Source: Bacilli bacterium (lineage in GTDB: Bacteria > Bacillota_I > Bacilli_A > RFN20 > CAG-826). Taken from it: a stretch of 26,562 nucleotides of DNA. Below the pieces are notes generated by a model that did not search any database, was not told the DNA's origin, and saw nothing but the letters and a program-made list of their open reading frames with translations. Location: contig CAAFZT010000009.1 of the NCBI GenBank assembly GCA_900767605.1, forward strand, positions 1 to 26,562. Direction: 5' to 3'. Both the position numbers and the translations under genes were made by a program. This document shows positions 14,237-22,319 of the stretch, piece by piece; the first letter of the stretch is position 1; every line of letters starts with the position of its first letter.

Positions 14237-14313
14237 GCGCCCGTAGCTCAGCCGGATAGAGCAACAGCCTTCTAAGCTGTGGGTCAGGCGTTCGAATCGC
14301 CTCGGGCGCGCCA
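14237..14313 (+). tRNA. tRNA-Arg (anticodon UCU)
   Basis: A full 77-nt cloverleaf can be drawn: acceptor GCGCCCG/CGGGCGC, D arm with GCTC/GAGC, anticodon stem ACAGC/GCTGT around loop CTTCTAA with anticodon TCT at 14271-14273, variable loop GGGTC, T arm AGGCG/CGCCT with TTCGAAT, discriminator G and an encoded CCA. It would read AGA (and AGG) arginine codons. TATAAA (14221-14226), overlapping the uvrC stop codon, could be its -10 box. Confidence 0.97.
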
Positions 14314-14359
14314 TAAAGAATAGTTGTGGCGTCTTGCGCACCACTAAGCAATAACATAT

Positions 14360-16048
14360 ATGAAAAGAACGATTTTATTATTCAGCTCCTTATTTTTGTT
14401 GGCCTCTTGCGCGGTTCGCCCAGGTTCGTCTTCCTCCCCAATGAGCCCGGAAGACTCCTCTTCCTCATCGAAAAAAGAGGAGCAATCTTCAAGCGGAAGC
14501 GATAAGGGTCATGATTCCGTTTCGTCTTCGTCCTCTTCGGTTTCCGAAGACCCTAATTTCCCTTCCTTTAACCAAAAGACGAAAATCGCCAAGAACATGG
14601 CAGATTACATGAAAAATAATGTCTACGCGCTGAGCGCTACCCCAAGCATTGGTAAGGCCAAACTTTTAGTGATTCCCGTTTGGTTTACTAATTCCAGCAA
14701 GTACATTGCCCCCGATAAAAAAGAACAAGTTCGTGCCGATATCGAAACGGCCTATTTTGGAACGGAAGAAGAAACGGGCTGGAATAGCGTTAAATCCTAT
14801 TATGAAACGTTGTCTCATGGTCGGCTAACGCTAGAAGGCACCGTTGCGAATTGGTATGAGTGTGGAAAATCTTCTTCCTCCTATTATTCCGAAGAATCCG
14901 GGGCAGACAATACCATGACGCTTGTGCAAAAAGCCTCCGACGCTTACTTTGCATCCAATCCCAGGGAATCCCGGAAAGATTATGATTTGGATGGAGATGG
15001 ATATTTAGATGGTGTCATGCTGATTTATGGGGCCCCGGATTATGCTTCGTTAAATAACAATGATGCCTCCAATCTTTGGGCCTATACTTTTTGGATTCAA
15101 AACGGTGATAAGCAAAACGTGGCCAATCCTGGCGCAAATGTTTTCTTCTGGGCCAGTTATGACTTCATGTATTCGGAAGGAAGCGAAGCAAAAAAGCGCG
15201 TAGGATCGACTTATGGCGGCGGGGATACCTCCCACTGCACATTAGATGCCCATACTTATATTCACGAGATGGGTCACGCCTTTGGTTTAGATGATTATTA
15301 CGACTATAGCCAACAATACAATCCTGCTGGTGGATTTTCGATGCAAGATATGAATGTGGGCTCCCACGATCCCTATTCCTCTTTGGCTTTAGGCTGGACG
15401 GATCCCTATATTCCAACGGAAGATTGTAAAATCTCCCTTCGTCCATTCACGGAAACGGGAGACGCCGTTTTGCTTTCTACTAACCCGGGAAGCGTGGATT
15501 CGGCGTTTGGCGAATATCTGCTACTTGAGTTTTACACCCCTACTGGTCTTAATCAATTGGATTCGACCTATTCTTATAGTGATTATCCTACAGGACCTAC
15601 CTCTAGCGGGATTCGTGTTTGGCACGTGGATACACGCTTAGCCTATTTGACCTACGCTCAAATGCAAGATCAAAGCGTTGATTTCATGGCTTCGCAAATT
15701 ACCTCGGATCCTACCCTTGAAAATTGTGGCGTAACCCTTGCTTTTTCCAACACCTATTATGCTTCCGGAACGGAAGATTACGTTAGTGTTCTAGGGAAGA
15801 AGTACGCAGATTACAATCAATTACAATTAATTCGTAACGATGAAACGGCAACGCATCAATGCAATTTGTTTGTTAGCGATGTCGACTTATTCCGCGACGG
15901 GGAGTCATTCTCGATGCCCACGTTTGGAAATCAATTCGTTAAAAAAGGAAAAATGAATAACGGAGAATCGCTTGGGTGGTCGTTTTCGGTCAATATTCAA
16001 GGAAGCGGAACAAGCACCGTTGCCGAATTGAAAATTCAAAAAGCCTAA
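14360..16048 (+). CDS. M6-like zinc metalloprotease lipoprotein
   Basis: A 562-residue predicted surface lipoprotein. The signal peptide ends in the lipobox LLASC (lipidated Cys17), followed by a Ser-rich, low-complexity stalk (about 18-65) that would hold the enzyme off the membrane. The zinc site HEMGHAFGLDDYYD (302-315) matches the HExxHxxGLxDxYD pattern of M6 (immune inhibitor A-like) peptidases. DLDGDGYLDG (209-218) is a calcium-loop-like motif common in such proteases. The C-terminal third is probably a beta-rich accessory domain. Substrates are unknown. It lies 46 bp after tRNA-Arg, has no clear Shine-Dalgarno, and is the only obviously accessory gene here. LspA from this window would process it. 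Confidence 0.88.
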   Translation: MKRTILLFSSLFLLASCAVRPGSSSSPMSPEDSSSSSKKEEQSSSGSDKGHDSVSSSSSSVSEDPNFPSFNQKTKIAKNMADYMKNNVYALSATPSIGKAKLLVIPVWFTNSSKYIAPDKKEQVRADIETAYFGTEEETGWNSVKSYYETLSHGRLTLEGTVANWYECGKSSSSYYSEESGADNTMTLVQKASDAYFASNPRESRKDYDLDGDGYLDGVMLIYGAPDYASLNNNDASNLWAYTFWIQNGDKQNVANPGANVFFWASYDFMYSEGSEAKKRVGSTYGGGDTSHCTLDAHTYIHEMGHAFGLDDYYDYSQQYNPAGGFSMQDMNVGSHDPYSSLALGWTDPYIPTEDCKISLRPFTETGDAVLLSTNPGSVDSAFGEYLLLEFYTPTGLNQLDSTYSYSDYPTGPTSSGIRVWHVDTRLAYLTYAQMQDQSVDFMASQITSDPTLENCGVTLAFSNTYYASGTEDYVSVLGKKYADYNQLQLIRNDETATHQCNLFVSDVDLFRDGESFSMPTFGNQFVKKGKMNNGESLGWSFSVNIQGSGTSTVAELKIQKA

Positions 16049-16049
16049 T

Positions 16050-16079
16050 AAAAAAGCCGTCTCTTATTTCGAAACGGCT
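16050..16079 (-). terminator. Intrinsic terminator of plsC, overlapping its 3' end
   Basis: On the minus strand AGCCGT (16079-16074) pairs with ACGGCT (16060-16055), followed by a run of T. The 5' arm lies in the last codons of plsC and the plsC stop codon (16066-16064) falls in the loop. On the plus strand the same hairpin follows the metalloprotease stop but has no good T tract. Confidence 0.7.
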
Positions 16080-16951
16080 GTATTGTCTTTGCTTTTTTTG
16101 GGGTCCAAGTGATAGAAACGGGCCTCTTTTTCCTCAAAGCGTTTTAGAATCATTGACCTGGTCGTTTCTGCAAGCTCTTGAACATTTTTTTGCTCCACGA
16201 TTTCAGTATCGACGACTCCAACTACATCGAGGTAGATTTGCGTGCGGTGAAGGGGCCAACGCCTAGAAACGGCATTCGTATTTTGGATGGCGGCGACTAC
16301 GATGGGGCAATGGGCTTCCTTGGCTAAGGTGAAGGTTCCTGGGTGGAAGGAAAGAAGGAGGGGCTCAGGGAAGGTTTTATTTCTTGTTCCTTCCGGGGCA
16401 ATGCAGATGGAGTGTCTTTTCGACTTGATTTCTTCTACTCCGCGACTTATGACCTGGGCACCGTCTAACAAATCGCCTTGTTTGATGGGCAGACAGCCGG
16501 CTTTTTTAAACCATGGACCCGCTACTGGAATATCGAAGTTTTCAACCTTAGATACATAGAGGACATCGTGATTACGGAAAGCATAAATTAGGGCGAATTC
16601 GTCGAAAATGGAAAGGTGGTTATTCACCAGCATAAACCGACAGTGACGATCGGGCACTTTCCCCATTCCACGGAAATGAGGACGGATGCGGAAAAGAACC
16701 ATTAGAATAAAGGCGGTTTGCGAAACGATAAATTGTGCATAGCGGCTAGGCTTGCTGTAAGTTTTCGATTTATAGAATCCGCTCGCGATAGCTAAGTAAA
16801 TAATAAAGCTCGCAAAAAGACCCCAATAAAAGGCAAACGGCAAGACGAACCAGGTCCAAATCCAAACCCAGCTTTGGTACCAATTGCAAAAATAGAACAT
16901 TAGTCCTTGAATGGCGAAGGCAACAATAAGAAATAAAATGGATAAAATCAT
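16064..16951 (-). CDS. plsC: 1-acyl-glycerol-3-phosphate acyltransferase (PlsC family)
   Basis: A 295-residue membrane acyltransferase of the PlsC/LPLAT family, expected to acylate lysophosphatidic acid to phosphatidic acid in phospholipid synthesis. Two or three hydrophobic segments occupy residues 1-90. The catalytic motif NHLSIFD (His112, Asp117) and the glycerol-phosphate-binding APEGTR (185-190) are intact. The N-terminal membrane portion is longer than in minimal PlsC, so a different lysophospholipid substrate is possible. The gene is divergent from the helical-repeat gene at 17040. The ATG has no Shine-Dalgarno, but a -10 box lies 7 nt upstream. Confidence 0.88.
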   Translation of the reverse strand: MILSILFLIVAFAIQGLMFYFCNWYQSWVWIWTWFVLPFAFYWGLFASFIIYLAIASGFYKSKTYSKPSRYAQFIVSQTAFILMVLFRIRPHFRGMGKVPDRHCRFMLVNNHLSIFDEFALIYAFRNHDVLYVSKVENFDIPVAGPWFKKAGCLPIKQGDLLDGAQVISRGVEEIKSKRHSICIAPEGTRNKTFPEPLLLSFHPGTFTLAKEAHCPIVVAAIQNTNAVSRRWPLHRTQIYLDVVGVVDTEIVEQKNVQELAETTRSMILKRFEEKEARFYHLDPKKSKDNTAVSK

Positions 16952-16958
16952 GGCAAAG

Positions 16959-16988
16959 ATTATGAACCAAAAAATTCAATAAAAGCAA
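16959..16988 (-). promoter_or_regulatory. plsC promoter, apparent leaderless start
   Basis: On the minus strand TTGCTT (16988-16983) and CATAAT (16964-16959) are separated by 18 bp. The -10 ends 7 nt before the ATG, placing the transcription start at about the first base of the start codon. No Shine-Dalgarno is present. Confidence 0.55.
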
Positions 16989-17003
16989 GAAAGGGAATAT
17001 CCA

Positions 17004-17033
17004 TTTCGAGAAACAAAAACCCTGTGGTAAGAT
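17004..17033 (+). promoter_or_regulatory. Extended -10 promoter of the helical-repeat gene, apparent leaderless start
   Basis: TGGTAAGAT (17025-17033) is an extended -10 element ending 6 nt before ATG 17040. TTTCGA/TTCGAG near 17004-17010 is a weak -35. The geometry is the same as at rnhC, and no ribosome binding site is present. Confidence 0.5.
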
Positions 17034-17039
17034 AATTCC

Positions 17040-17939
17040 ATGCAAAATTTCAAAGCCTATTTGGATCAAAAAAAGTACGATGAATTGATTCAAATACAGA
17101 ACCAGGCTGAAACGGGACAAGATGCTTCGTGCGTTCTTTGCGCTCTTTGCTCCAAAGGCATGGGAAAAGAAGCTTTGGCCTATTTGTTGAAAAATCGTGA
17201 GTTGCTATGGTCGTGGAACCCTCTTTTCACGATGAAATACGATTTTGAATGCCGCTTTGTGCTGGGCCAATTTGATGAAGCATACGAAGATTTGAGCTAT
17301 TTCAATAACCTCAATTACGTTTCTCAAGAGGTAGAAGAATATCTTCGCTCCGCCCCCAAAAGAATTCGGGAGGCGGAAAAAGATTCCTTTCCTCGGGGAA
17401 GAGAAATGGAAGTAGAAGAAATCCAATCGATATTACACTCGGAAAGAGATTCTATCGCCTTGTTGTCGCTACTTAATCGCATTAAAAATCACGATTTGAT
17501 GCCTTATTTGCAGGATTTACATGCTTTGATTGCCGATGATTCTGTGGACGATGACGTGAAAAGCTACGTATTGATGTTGCTATCCGCTCACCATGATCAG
17601 GCGACCGTTTCTTTTCAAAAAGGCGGAAAGAAATTTACCTTAATTCCAGCGGAGGTGAGGATGCCCTACTCTTCTTCCATTTACCAGGCCATCCGTTCCC
17701 AAATCATCAAAGAAAACGATCCTTCACTTTCAGAAATCGCGGGAGAAATCTTGGATCAATTCGCTTTATGCATTTACCCCGATTCCTTGAAACTGCCCGC
17801 CACCAAACCGGTGCAACTGCCCTACCTCTATTTAGCAAAAAGGTATCTAGGATCTAAAGAGCCGGAAACGGATCCCGCCGCTAGCCTTGAAGCCAATCGG
17901 ATAGAATTGGTCCTTCAAAAGGCACAAAAATACAAATAA
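17040..17939 (+). CDS. Predicted helical-repeat (TPR-like) protein, unknown function
   Basis: A 299-residue soluble protein, largely helical, with no signal peptide or membrane segment. Residues 1-110 contain alternating small and aromatic residues typical of TPR-like helix pairs (for example CALCSKGMGKEALAYLLKN and the FVLGQFDEAYEDLSYF stretch). I do not recognise a catalytic motif. In B. subtilis the gene directly upstream of tig is ysoA, which encodes a TPR protein, so this may be its positional counterpart; sequence homology is not shown by that. It could also belong to a DUF family found in Erysipelotrichia and Mollicutes. It has its own promoter, and tig follows with a separate one. Confidence 0.7.
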   Translation: MQNFKAYLDQKKYDELIQIQNQAETGQDASCVLCALCSKGMGKEALAYLLKNRELLWSWNPLFTMKYDFECRFVLGQFDEAYEDLSYFNNLNYVSQEVEEYLRSAPKRIREAEKDSFPRGREMEVEEIQSILHSERDSIALLSLLNRIKNHDLMPYLQDLHALIADDSVDDDVKSYVLMLLSAHHDQATVSFQKGGKKFTLIPAEVRMPYSSSIYQAIRSQIIKENDPSLSEIAGEILDQFALCIYPDSLKLPATKPVQLPYLYLAKRYLGSKEPETDPAASLEANRIELVLQKAQKYK

Positions 17940-17952
17940 TTCAGCAAATTGT

Positions 17953-17981
17953 TTGGAAGAGCTACTTAAGTAGCGTATATT
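17953..17981 (+). promoter_or_regulatory. tig promoter with a 14-bp palindrome in the spacer
   Basis: TTGGAA (17953-17958) and TATATT (17976-17981) are separated by exactly 17 bp. Almost the whole spacer is GCTACTTAAGTAGC (17961-17974), a perfect 14-bp palindrome. A protein bound there would exclude RNA polymerase. It does not match the CIRCE or CtsR heat-shock operators. Confidence 0.6.
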
Positions 17982-18012
17982 ATCCATTGCTTTTCAATAA
18001 GGAAGAAAAAAC

Positions 18013-19323
18013 ATGAAACACACCATTAAAGATCTTGGCGATTCCAGAATCGAAATCGAAGTCGAAGTCGGCCAAGATGTCTGGCAAAACGCCCAGAAAA
18101 AAGAATTCGAAAAAGCCCTTAAGAACGTTCAAGTTAAGGGTTTCCGCAAAGGACATGCTCCTGCTGCGATGGCTGCCTCTTACGTGAACGGAAGCCGCGT
18201 GATGGACGAAGCACTCAATGCTGTTTTAACCCCCGTCTATGCCCAAGTTCTTGGCGAAGAGAAGATCCAACCCTTCTCCCGTCCGGAAGTTAATGTCACC
18301 AAAGTGAGCGATAAGGAATTGACCTTGGTCTTCACCGTGACCTTGATGCCGAAAGTGACTCTTGGCGCCTATAAAGGCCTCACCGCCAAGCGTGAAGTGG
18401 CTTCGGTTACCGAAGAAGAAATTGCCGATGCAATCAATCATCGCCTCGAAAATGCGGCTGAACTTGAAGTAGTTGACCGCGAAGCCAAAAAAGGCGACAC
18501 CGTCGTTTTGGATTTCAAGGGATTCATCGATGACAAGCCATTCGATGGCGGCGAAGCGAATAACTATTCTCTCGAACTCGGTTCCAATTCCTTTGTTCCT
18601 GGTTTTGAAGATGCCCTAGTTGGCGTGAAAGCGGAAGAAGACAAAGACGTTCAAATCGTTTTCCCCGAGAAATACGTTGCTGAACTTGCTGGCAAGCCCG
18701 CCACCTTCAAATGCCATATCCACGAAGTGAAGGAAAAGAAAATCCCCGCTTTGGATGATGAAGCCGTGAAAGATCTCGGAATCAAAGACGTGGAAACCGT
18801 CGACGCCTTGAAAGAATTCGAAAAGAAAGACATCTTGACCCGCAAGACGAATGCCGCCAATCGCGAATTCTATGACGCGATTGTTGCCCAAATCGTGGAT
18901 GGCTCCAAAGTGGAAATCAACTCTGGTATCATCGACGGAGAAGCTGCAACCCAAGAAGAAAACACGAAAAAGCAAATCGAATCCAACGGTTTGACCTTCC
19001 AACAATATCTCGAAATCACCGGACAAACCGAGGAAGACCTCAAAAAGCAACTTCGCGAAGGCGCGGAAAAGAATTTGAAACAATTCCTCGTCCTTAACGA
19101 GATTGCCCGTGTAGAACACATGGTCGTCGATGATGCTGAACTCAATGTTGAGCTTTCGAAGATGGCCGAACAATATCAAATGAAGATTGAAGATATCCGC
19201 AAAGCCCTCGGCAACCAAATCGAAGGTTTCCGCGAAAATCTCCAGAATCGTAAGATTCAAGACTTCATTCTCGCCAACAACGGCGATGCCGCTGCCGAGA
19301 AAAAAGAAGAAAAAGCAGAATAA
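18013..19323 (+). CDS. tig: Trigger factor, ribosome-associated chaperone
   Basis: Trigger factor docks on ribosomal protein L23 and shields nascent chains; it also has peptidyl-prolyl isomerase activity. The 436-residue product has the N-terminal ribosome-binding domain with the signature GFRKGHAP (usually GFRKGxxP, near residues 43-50), a central FKBP-type domain (about 155-245, with VVLDFKGFIDDKPFDGG and SFVPGFEDALVG), and a C-terminal helical chaperone domain ending in an acidic/Lys tail. AAGGAAG precedes the ATG. lon starts 35 bp downstream with no terminator between, so the two are probably cotranscribed. Codon use is strongly biased, as in highly expressed genes. Confidence 0.97.
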   Translation: MKHTIKDLGDSRIEIEVEVGQDVWQNAQKKEFEKALKNVQVKGFRKGHAPAAMAASYVNGSRVMDEALNAVLTPVYAQVLGEEKIQPFSRPEVNVTKVSDKELTLVFTVTLMPKVTLGAYKGLTAKREVASVTEEEIADAINHRLENAAELEVVDREAKKGDTVVLDFKGFIDDKPFDGGEANNYSLELGSNSFVPGFEDALVGVKAEEDKDVQIVFPEKYVAELAGKPATFKCHIHEVKEKKIPALDDEAVKDLGIKDVETVDALKEFEKKDILTRKTNAANREFYDAIVAQIVDGSKVEINSGIIDGEAATQEENTKKQIESNGLTFQQYLEITGQTEEDLKKQLREGAEKNLKQFLVLNEIARVEHMVVDDAELNVELSKMAEQYQMKIEDIRKALGNQIEGFRENLQNRKIQDFILANNGDAAAEKKEEKAE

Positions 19324-19358
19324 CAACGTAGCCTTTATAGGCGGAAAGGAGTGCTTCT

Positions 19359-21713
19359 ATGGAAGAAAAAGAAGCAGTAAATTTACTTCAGCTCCCTCTG
19401 CTGATTACTAGGGCCCTTGTCATATTTCCAGGCATTAACGAAGAAGTCGAGGCGGGTAGGAACTTTTCGGTTCAAGCAATCGAAAAGTCACGCCTCGACT
19501 TTAATAACCTTATCCTGATTGCGACTCAAAAAGATGAATCTCAGGATGAGATCGACCTGAAAAACGTCTATGGCTTTGGAACCCTGGCGCGAATCATGTC
19601 GGTTTCTCCGCTGGATGGCGGGGGATGCCGCGTTCGCATCATCGGCATGAACCGAGTCAATCTTTATGCAATGCGCTTTGAAAACGGTGCTTTTTATGCC
19701 GATGCCGAAGCCATTCCTTCTGTTGACGAGGATTCTCCCAACAATCGTTTGGCGGCCAATAAGCTGATTGACGCCTTGACCAAAAATCGCGGTATTTCCA
19801 TTAAAATTTCGCCCGCATCTTTGATTTCTCTTGCGGGAGATGGAAAGAATTGGGAAGAATTTTCTAATGTCATTTCCGCGTACTTGCCCCTTACGGTTGA
19901 CCAAAAAATTCAACTTTTGAAAGAACCGTCAGTTTCTCGTCGAATCGATGACGCCACGGCTTTTGTTTTGCTTTCCAAAAAATCCGCTGAAATTGATTCG
20001 AAATTGGACAGTCGTGTGCGGGATTCTGCGGAAAAAGCGCAAAGAGATTACCTTCTTCGTGAAAAAATGAAGGCCATTCGTCAAGAACTTGGCGAAGATG
20101 GCGATTCTGCCGATGACGAGACTTCCATTCGTGAAAAATTAGAGAAAAATCCTTATCCCAAGAACGTGAAAGATCGCGTTTTGCGCGAATTGAAACGTTA
20201 CAAAATGATGCCGGAGTCTTCCCTAGAAGGTTCCCTTATCATGAGCTATATCGAAACCCTCATGAATGCTCCTTGGTTTGAAAAAACCGAGGATAACGAG
20301 GATTTAAATAATGTTCGGAAAGTCTTGGATGAAGATCATTATGGACTTGAAAAAGTTAAAAAACGTATCGTGGAATATCTCGCGGTTAAGAAAGTGACCG
20401 GGAATCTTCACGCTCCGATTTTATGCTTTTATGGCCCGCCTGGATGCGGTAAAACGAGTCTAGGACGTTCTATCGCTCGTGCTTTAGGGAGAAAATTTTT
20501 CAAAGCTTCGCTAGGCGGAGTCAGCGATGAAGCCGAAATCCGCGGACATCGAAGAACCTATGTTGGCTCGATGCCTGGCCGTATTATCCAAGGCATGACG
20601 AAAACCGGAGTTGTTAATCCCGTTTTTTTGCTCGATGAAATCGATAAGGTTGGTGGGCAAAGCTATCATGGCGATCCTTCTAGTGCTTTGCTTGAAGTCT
20701 TAGATCCTGAGCAAAATTTTGCCTTTAACGACAATTATCTCGAAGAGCCCTATGATTTGAGCAGCGTTTTGTTCATTTGCACCGCAAACTATTTGGAAAA
20801 CATCCCTGCTCCTTTGCGCGACCGCTTAGAACTCATTGAAGTTCCTTCTTACACCGAAATTGAAAAAACTCGCATTGCAACTGGATTTTTGATTCCGAAA
20901 CAATGTGCAGCGAACGGGTTGAAGGAAGAAGATGTTTCCTTTACGGAAGGCGCCATCAAAGAAATGATTGAGCACTACACCATGGAGGCGGGTGTTCGTC
21001 AACTAGAGCGTTTAATTGCCAGCTGCTGCCGCAAGGTGGTAGTGGATTTGCTCGATGACCCGTCGAAAGTCAAGCCTGTTGTTATCGACGAGGCGTTGGT
21101 CCAAAAATATCTCGGAATCGAGCTATTTGAAGGGACAAAAAAGGAAAAAGAAAACCAAATCGGTGTCGTAACTGGACTCGCCTATACCGAATTCGGTGGC
21201 GATATCTTGCCGATTGAAGTGACTTATTTCCCAGGAAAAGGCGGTTTGGTTTTGACGGGAAAACTTGGCGACGTCATGAAAGAATCCGCAGAAATTGCTC
21301 TCGATTTTGTTCGTTCGAATGCGAGCAAATATGGCATTCCTGATGAGATATTCCAAAAGAATGACATCCATATCCACGTTCCAGAAGGGGCGGTCCCCAA
21401 GGATGGGCCTTCCGCTGGAATCGCGATCACCACAGCCATTATTTCTTGCCTTAGCAAGACGCCTGTTGACGCCAATGTGGCAATGACAGGAGAAGTGACT
21501 TTGCGTGGAAAAGCCCTTCCGATTGGAGGATTGCGTGAAAAATCGCTGGCGGCTCTTCGCTGCGGTATTAAACGTATTATTGTTCCTTCCGAAAATAAAA
21601 AGGACGTGAGCGAACTCCCGAAGGAAGTAAAAGATCATTTAGAGATTTCCTTTATGAATCATGTCGATGATGCGCTTGCCATCGCGCTCGTCAAAAAGGA
21701 GACTCATGAGTGA
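19359..21713 (+). CDS. lon: ATP-dependent protease Lon
   Basis: Lon degrades misfolded and regulatory proteins in the cytoplasm. The 784-residue product has the N-terminal substrate-recognition domain (about 10-200), an AAA+ module with Walker A GPPGCGKT (359-366), Walker B FLLDEIDK and the GHRRTYVGSMPGRIIQ segment, and a proteolytic domain with catalytic Ser685 in KDGPSAGIAI and Lys728 in GGLREKSLAA. The Ser-Lys spacing of 43 residues equals that of E. coli Lon. AAAGGAG (19345-19351) precedes the ATG. engB overlaps its 3' end by 8 bp. In B. subtilis clpX and lonB lie between tig and lonA; here they are absent. Confidence 0.98.
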   Translation: MEEKEAVNLLQLPLLITRALVIFPGINEEVEAGRNFSVQAIEKSRLDFNNLILIATQKDESQDEIDLKNVYGFGTLARIMSVSPLDGGGCRVRIIGMNRVNLYAMRFENGAFYADAEAIPSVDEDSPNNRLAANKLIDALTKNRGISIKISPASLISLAGDGKNWEEFSNVISAYLPLTVDQKIQLLKEPSVSRRIDDATAFVLLSKKSAEIDSKLDSRVRDSAEKAQRDYLLREKMKAIRQELGEDGDSADDETSIREKLEKNPYPKNVKDRVLRELKRYKMMPESSLEGSLIMSYIETLMNAPWFEKTEDNEDLNNVRKVLDEDHYGLEKVKKRIVEYLAVKKVTGNLHAPILCFYGPPGCGKTSLGRSIARALGRKFFKASLGGVSDEAEIRGHRRTYVGSMPGRIIQGMTKTGVVNPVFLLDEIDKVGGQSYHGDPSSALLEVLDPEQNFAFNDNYLEEPYDLSSVLFICTANYLENIPAPLRDRLELIEVPSYTEIEKTRIATGFLIPKQCAANGLKEEDVSFTEGAIKEMIEHYTMEAGVRQLERLIASCCRKVVVDLLDDPSKVKPVVIDEALVQKYLGIELFEGTKKEKENQIGVVTGLAYTEFGGDILPIEVTYFPGKGGLVLTGKLGDVMKESAEIALDFVRSNASKYGIPDEIFQKNDIHIHVPEGAVPKDGPSAGIAITTAIISCLSKTPVDANVAMTGEVTLRGKALPIGGLREKSLAALRCGIKRIIVPSENKKDVSELPKEVKDHLEISFMNHVDDALAIALVKKETHE

Positions 21714-22278
21714 TTCGTTTAAGAAGGTGCGTTTTATCACAAGCGCGCCTTCTCTTTCTTCTTTTAAAGCCGATTGGAAGCCCGGCGTGATGATGGTTGG
21801 CAGATCGAATGTCGGTAAATCTACGCTTATTAATGGTTTGGTGGGGCAAAAAATCGCCTTTTCCTCGAAGAAGGCTGGCAAAACCAAATCTCTCAATTTC
21901 TTTTTGGTCGACGAATCTTTTTATCTTGTGGACGCTCCGGGGTATGGGTCGACGAATTTTGCTACCTTATCCACCGTTCAGTTTTCTACGATGATGGAAG
22001 AGGCGATTCCTTCTCCACTAATTCGTTGCATCGTCTTGTTACTAGATTTGCGTCGCAAGCCCGGCAAAGACGATGTCGCCTTTTATCGGTATTTGGAAAA
22101 TTCGGGTAAACCCCTTCTGGTCGTGCTTACAAAATGCGACACGATGAACCAAAAGGAACGTTTCCAAGCGCTAAAAACTTCGAAAGAATTAGGCTTTAAC
22201 GATGTGATTTGCAGTGACGGATCAACGGAAGCAAGGAAAAAGATTCAATCCGCAATTCTTTCTATGCTAAAGCGCTAA
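21706..22278 (+). CDS. engB: Ribosome biogenesis GTPase EngB (YsxC)
   Basis: EngB/YsxC is an essential TRAFAC-class GTPase for assembly of the large ribosomal subunit. The 190-residue product shows G1 GRSNVGKS (32-39), the G2 threonine region (KAGKTKSLNFF), G3 DAPGYG, and G4 TKCD; the G5 region reads CSDGS. I choose ATG 21706, seven bases after AAAAAGGAGA and overlapping the lon stop; a longer reading starts deep inside lon. The lon-engB order matches lonA-ysxC of B. subtilis. It probably ends the tig-lon-engB unit, though no convincing terminator is visible before the valS promoter. Confidence 0.95.
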   Translation: MSDSFKKVRFITSAPSLSSFKADWKPGVMMVGRSNVGKSTLINGLVGQKIAFSSKKAGKTKSLNFFLVDESFYLVDAPGYGSTNFATLSTVQFSTMMEEAIPSPLIRCIVLLLDLRRKPGKDDVAFYRYLENSGKPLLVVLTKCDTMNQKERFQALKTSKELGFNDVICSDGSTEARKKIQSAILSMLKR

Positions 22279-22284
22279 AAAAGG

Positions 22285-22312
22285 TTTTCTATTTTCTTAA
22301 TTTGTTTATAAT
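22285..22312 (+). promoter_or_regulatory. valS promoter
   Basis: A perfect -10 TATAAT (22307-22312) in a T-rich context, with TTTTCT (22285-22290) as a weak -35 at 16 bp. Transcription would start near 22319, at the beginning of the T-box leader. Confidence 0.55.
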
Positions 22313-22319
22313 TTTTTTG

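Noticed and set aside
17961..17974. tig promoter palindrome as a CIRCE (HrcA) or CtsR heat-shock site.
   Set aside because: It lacks the TTAGCACTC-N9-GAGTGCTAA layout of CIRCE and the direct GGTCAAA repeats of CtsR sites.
18616..19326. Long minus-strand ORF of 236 codons opposite tig.
   Set aside because: It mirrors the strongly biased codons of tig, lacks a ribosome binding site, and its composition (many Phe and Leu) is what antisense of Lys/Glu-rich coding gives.
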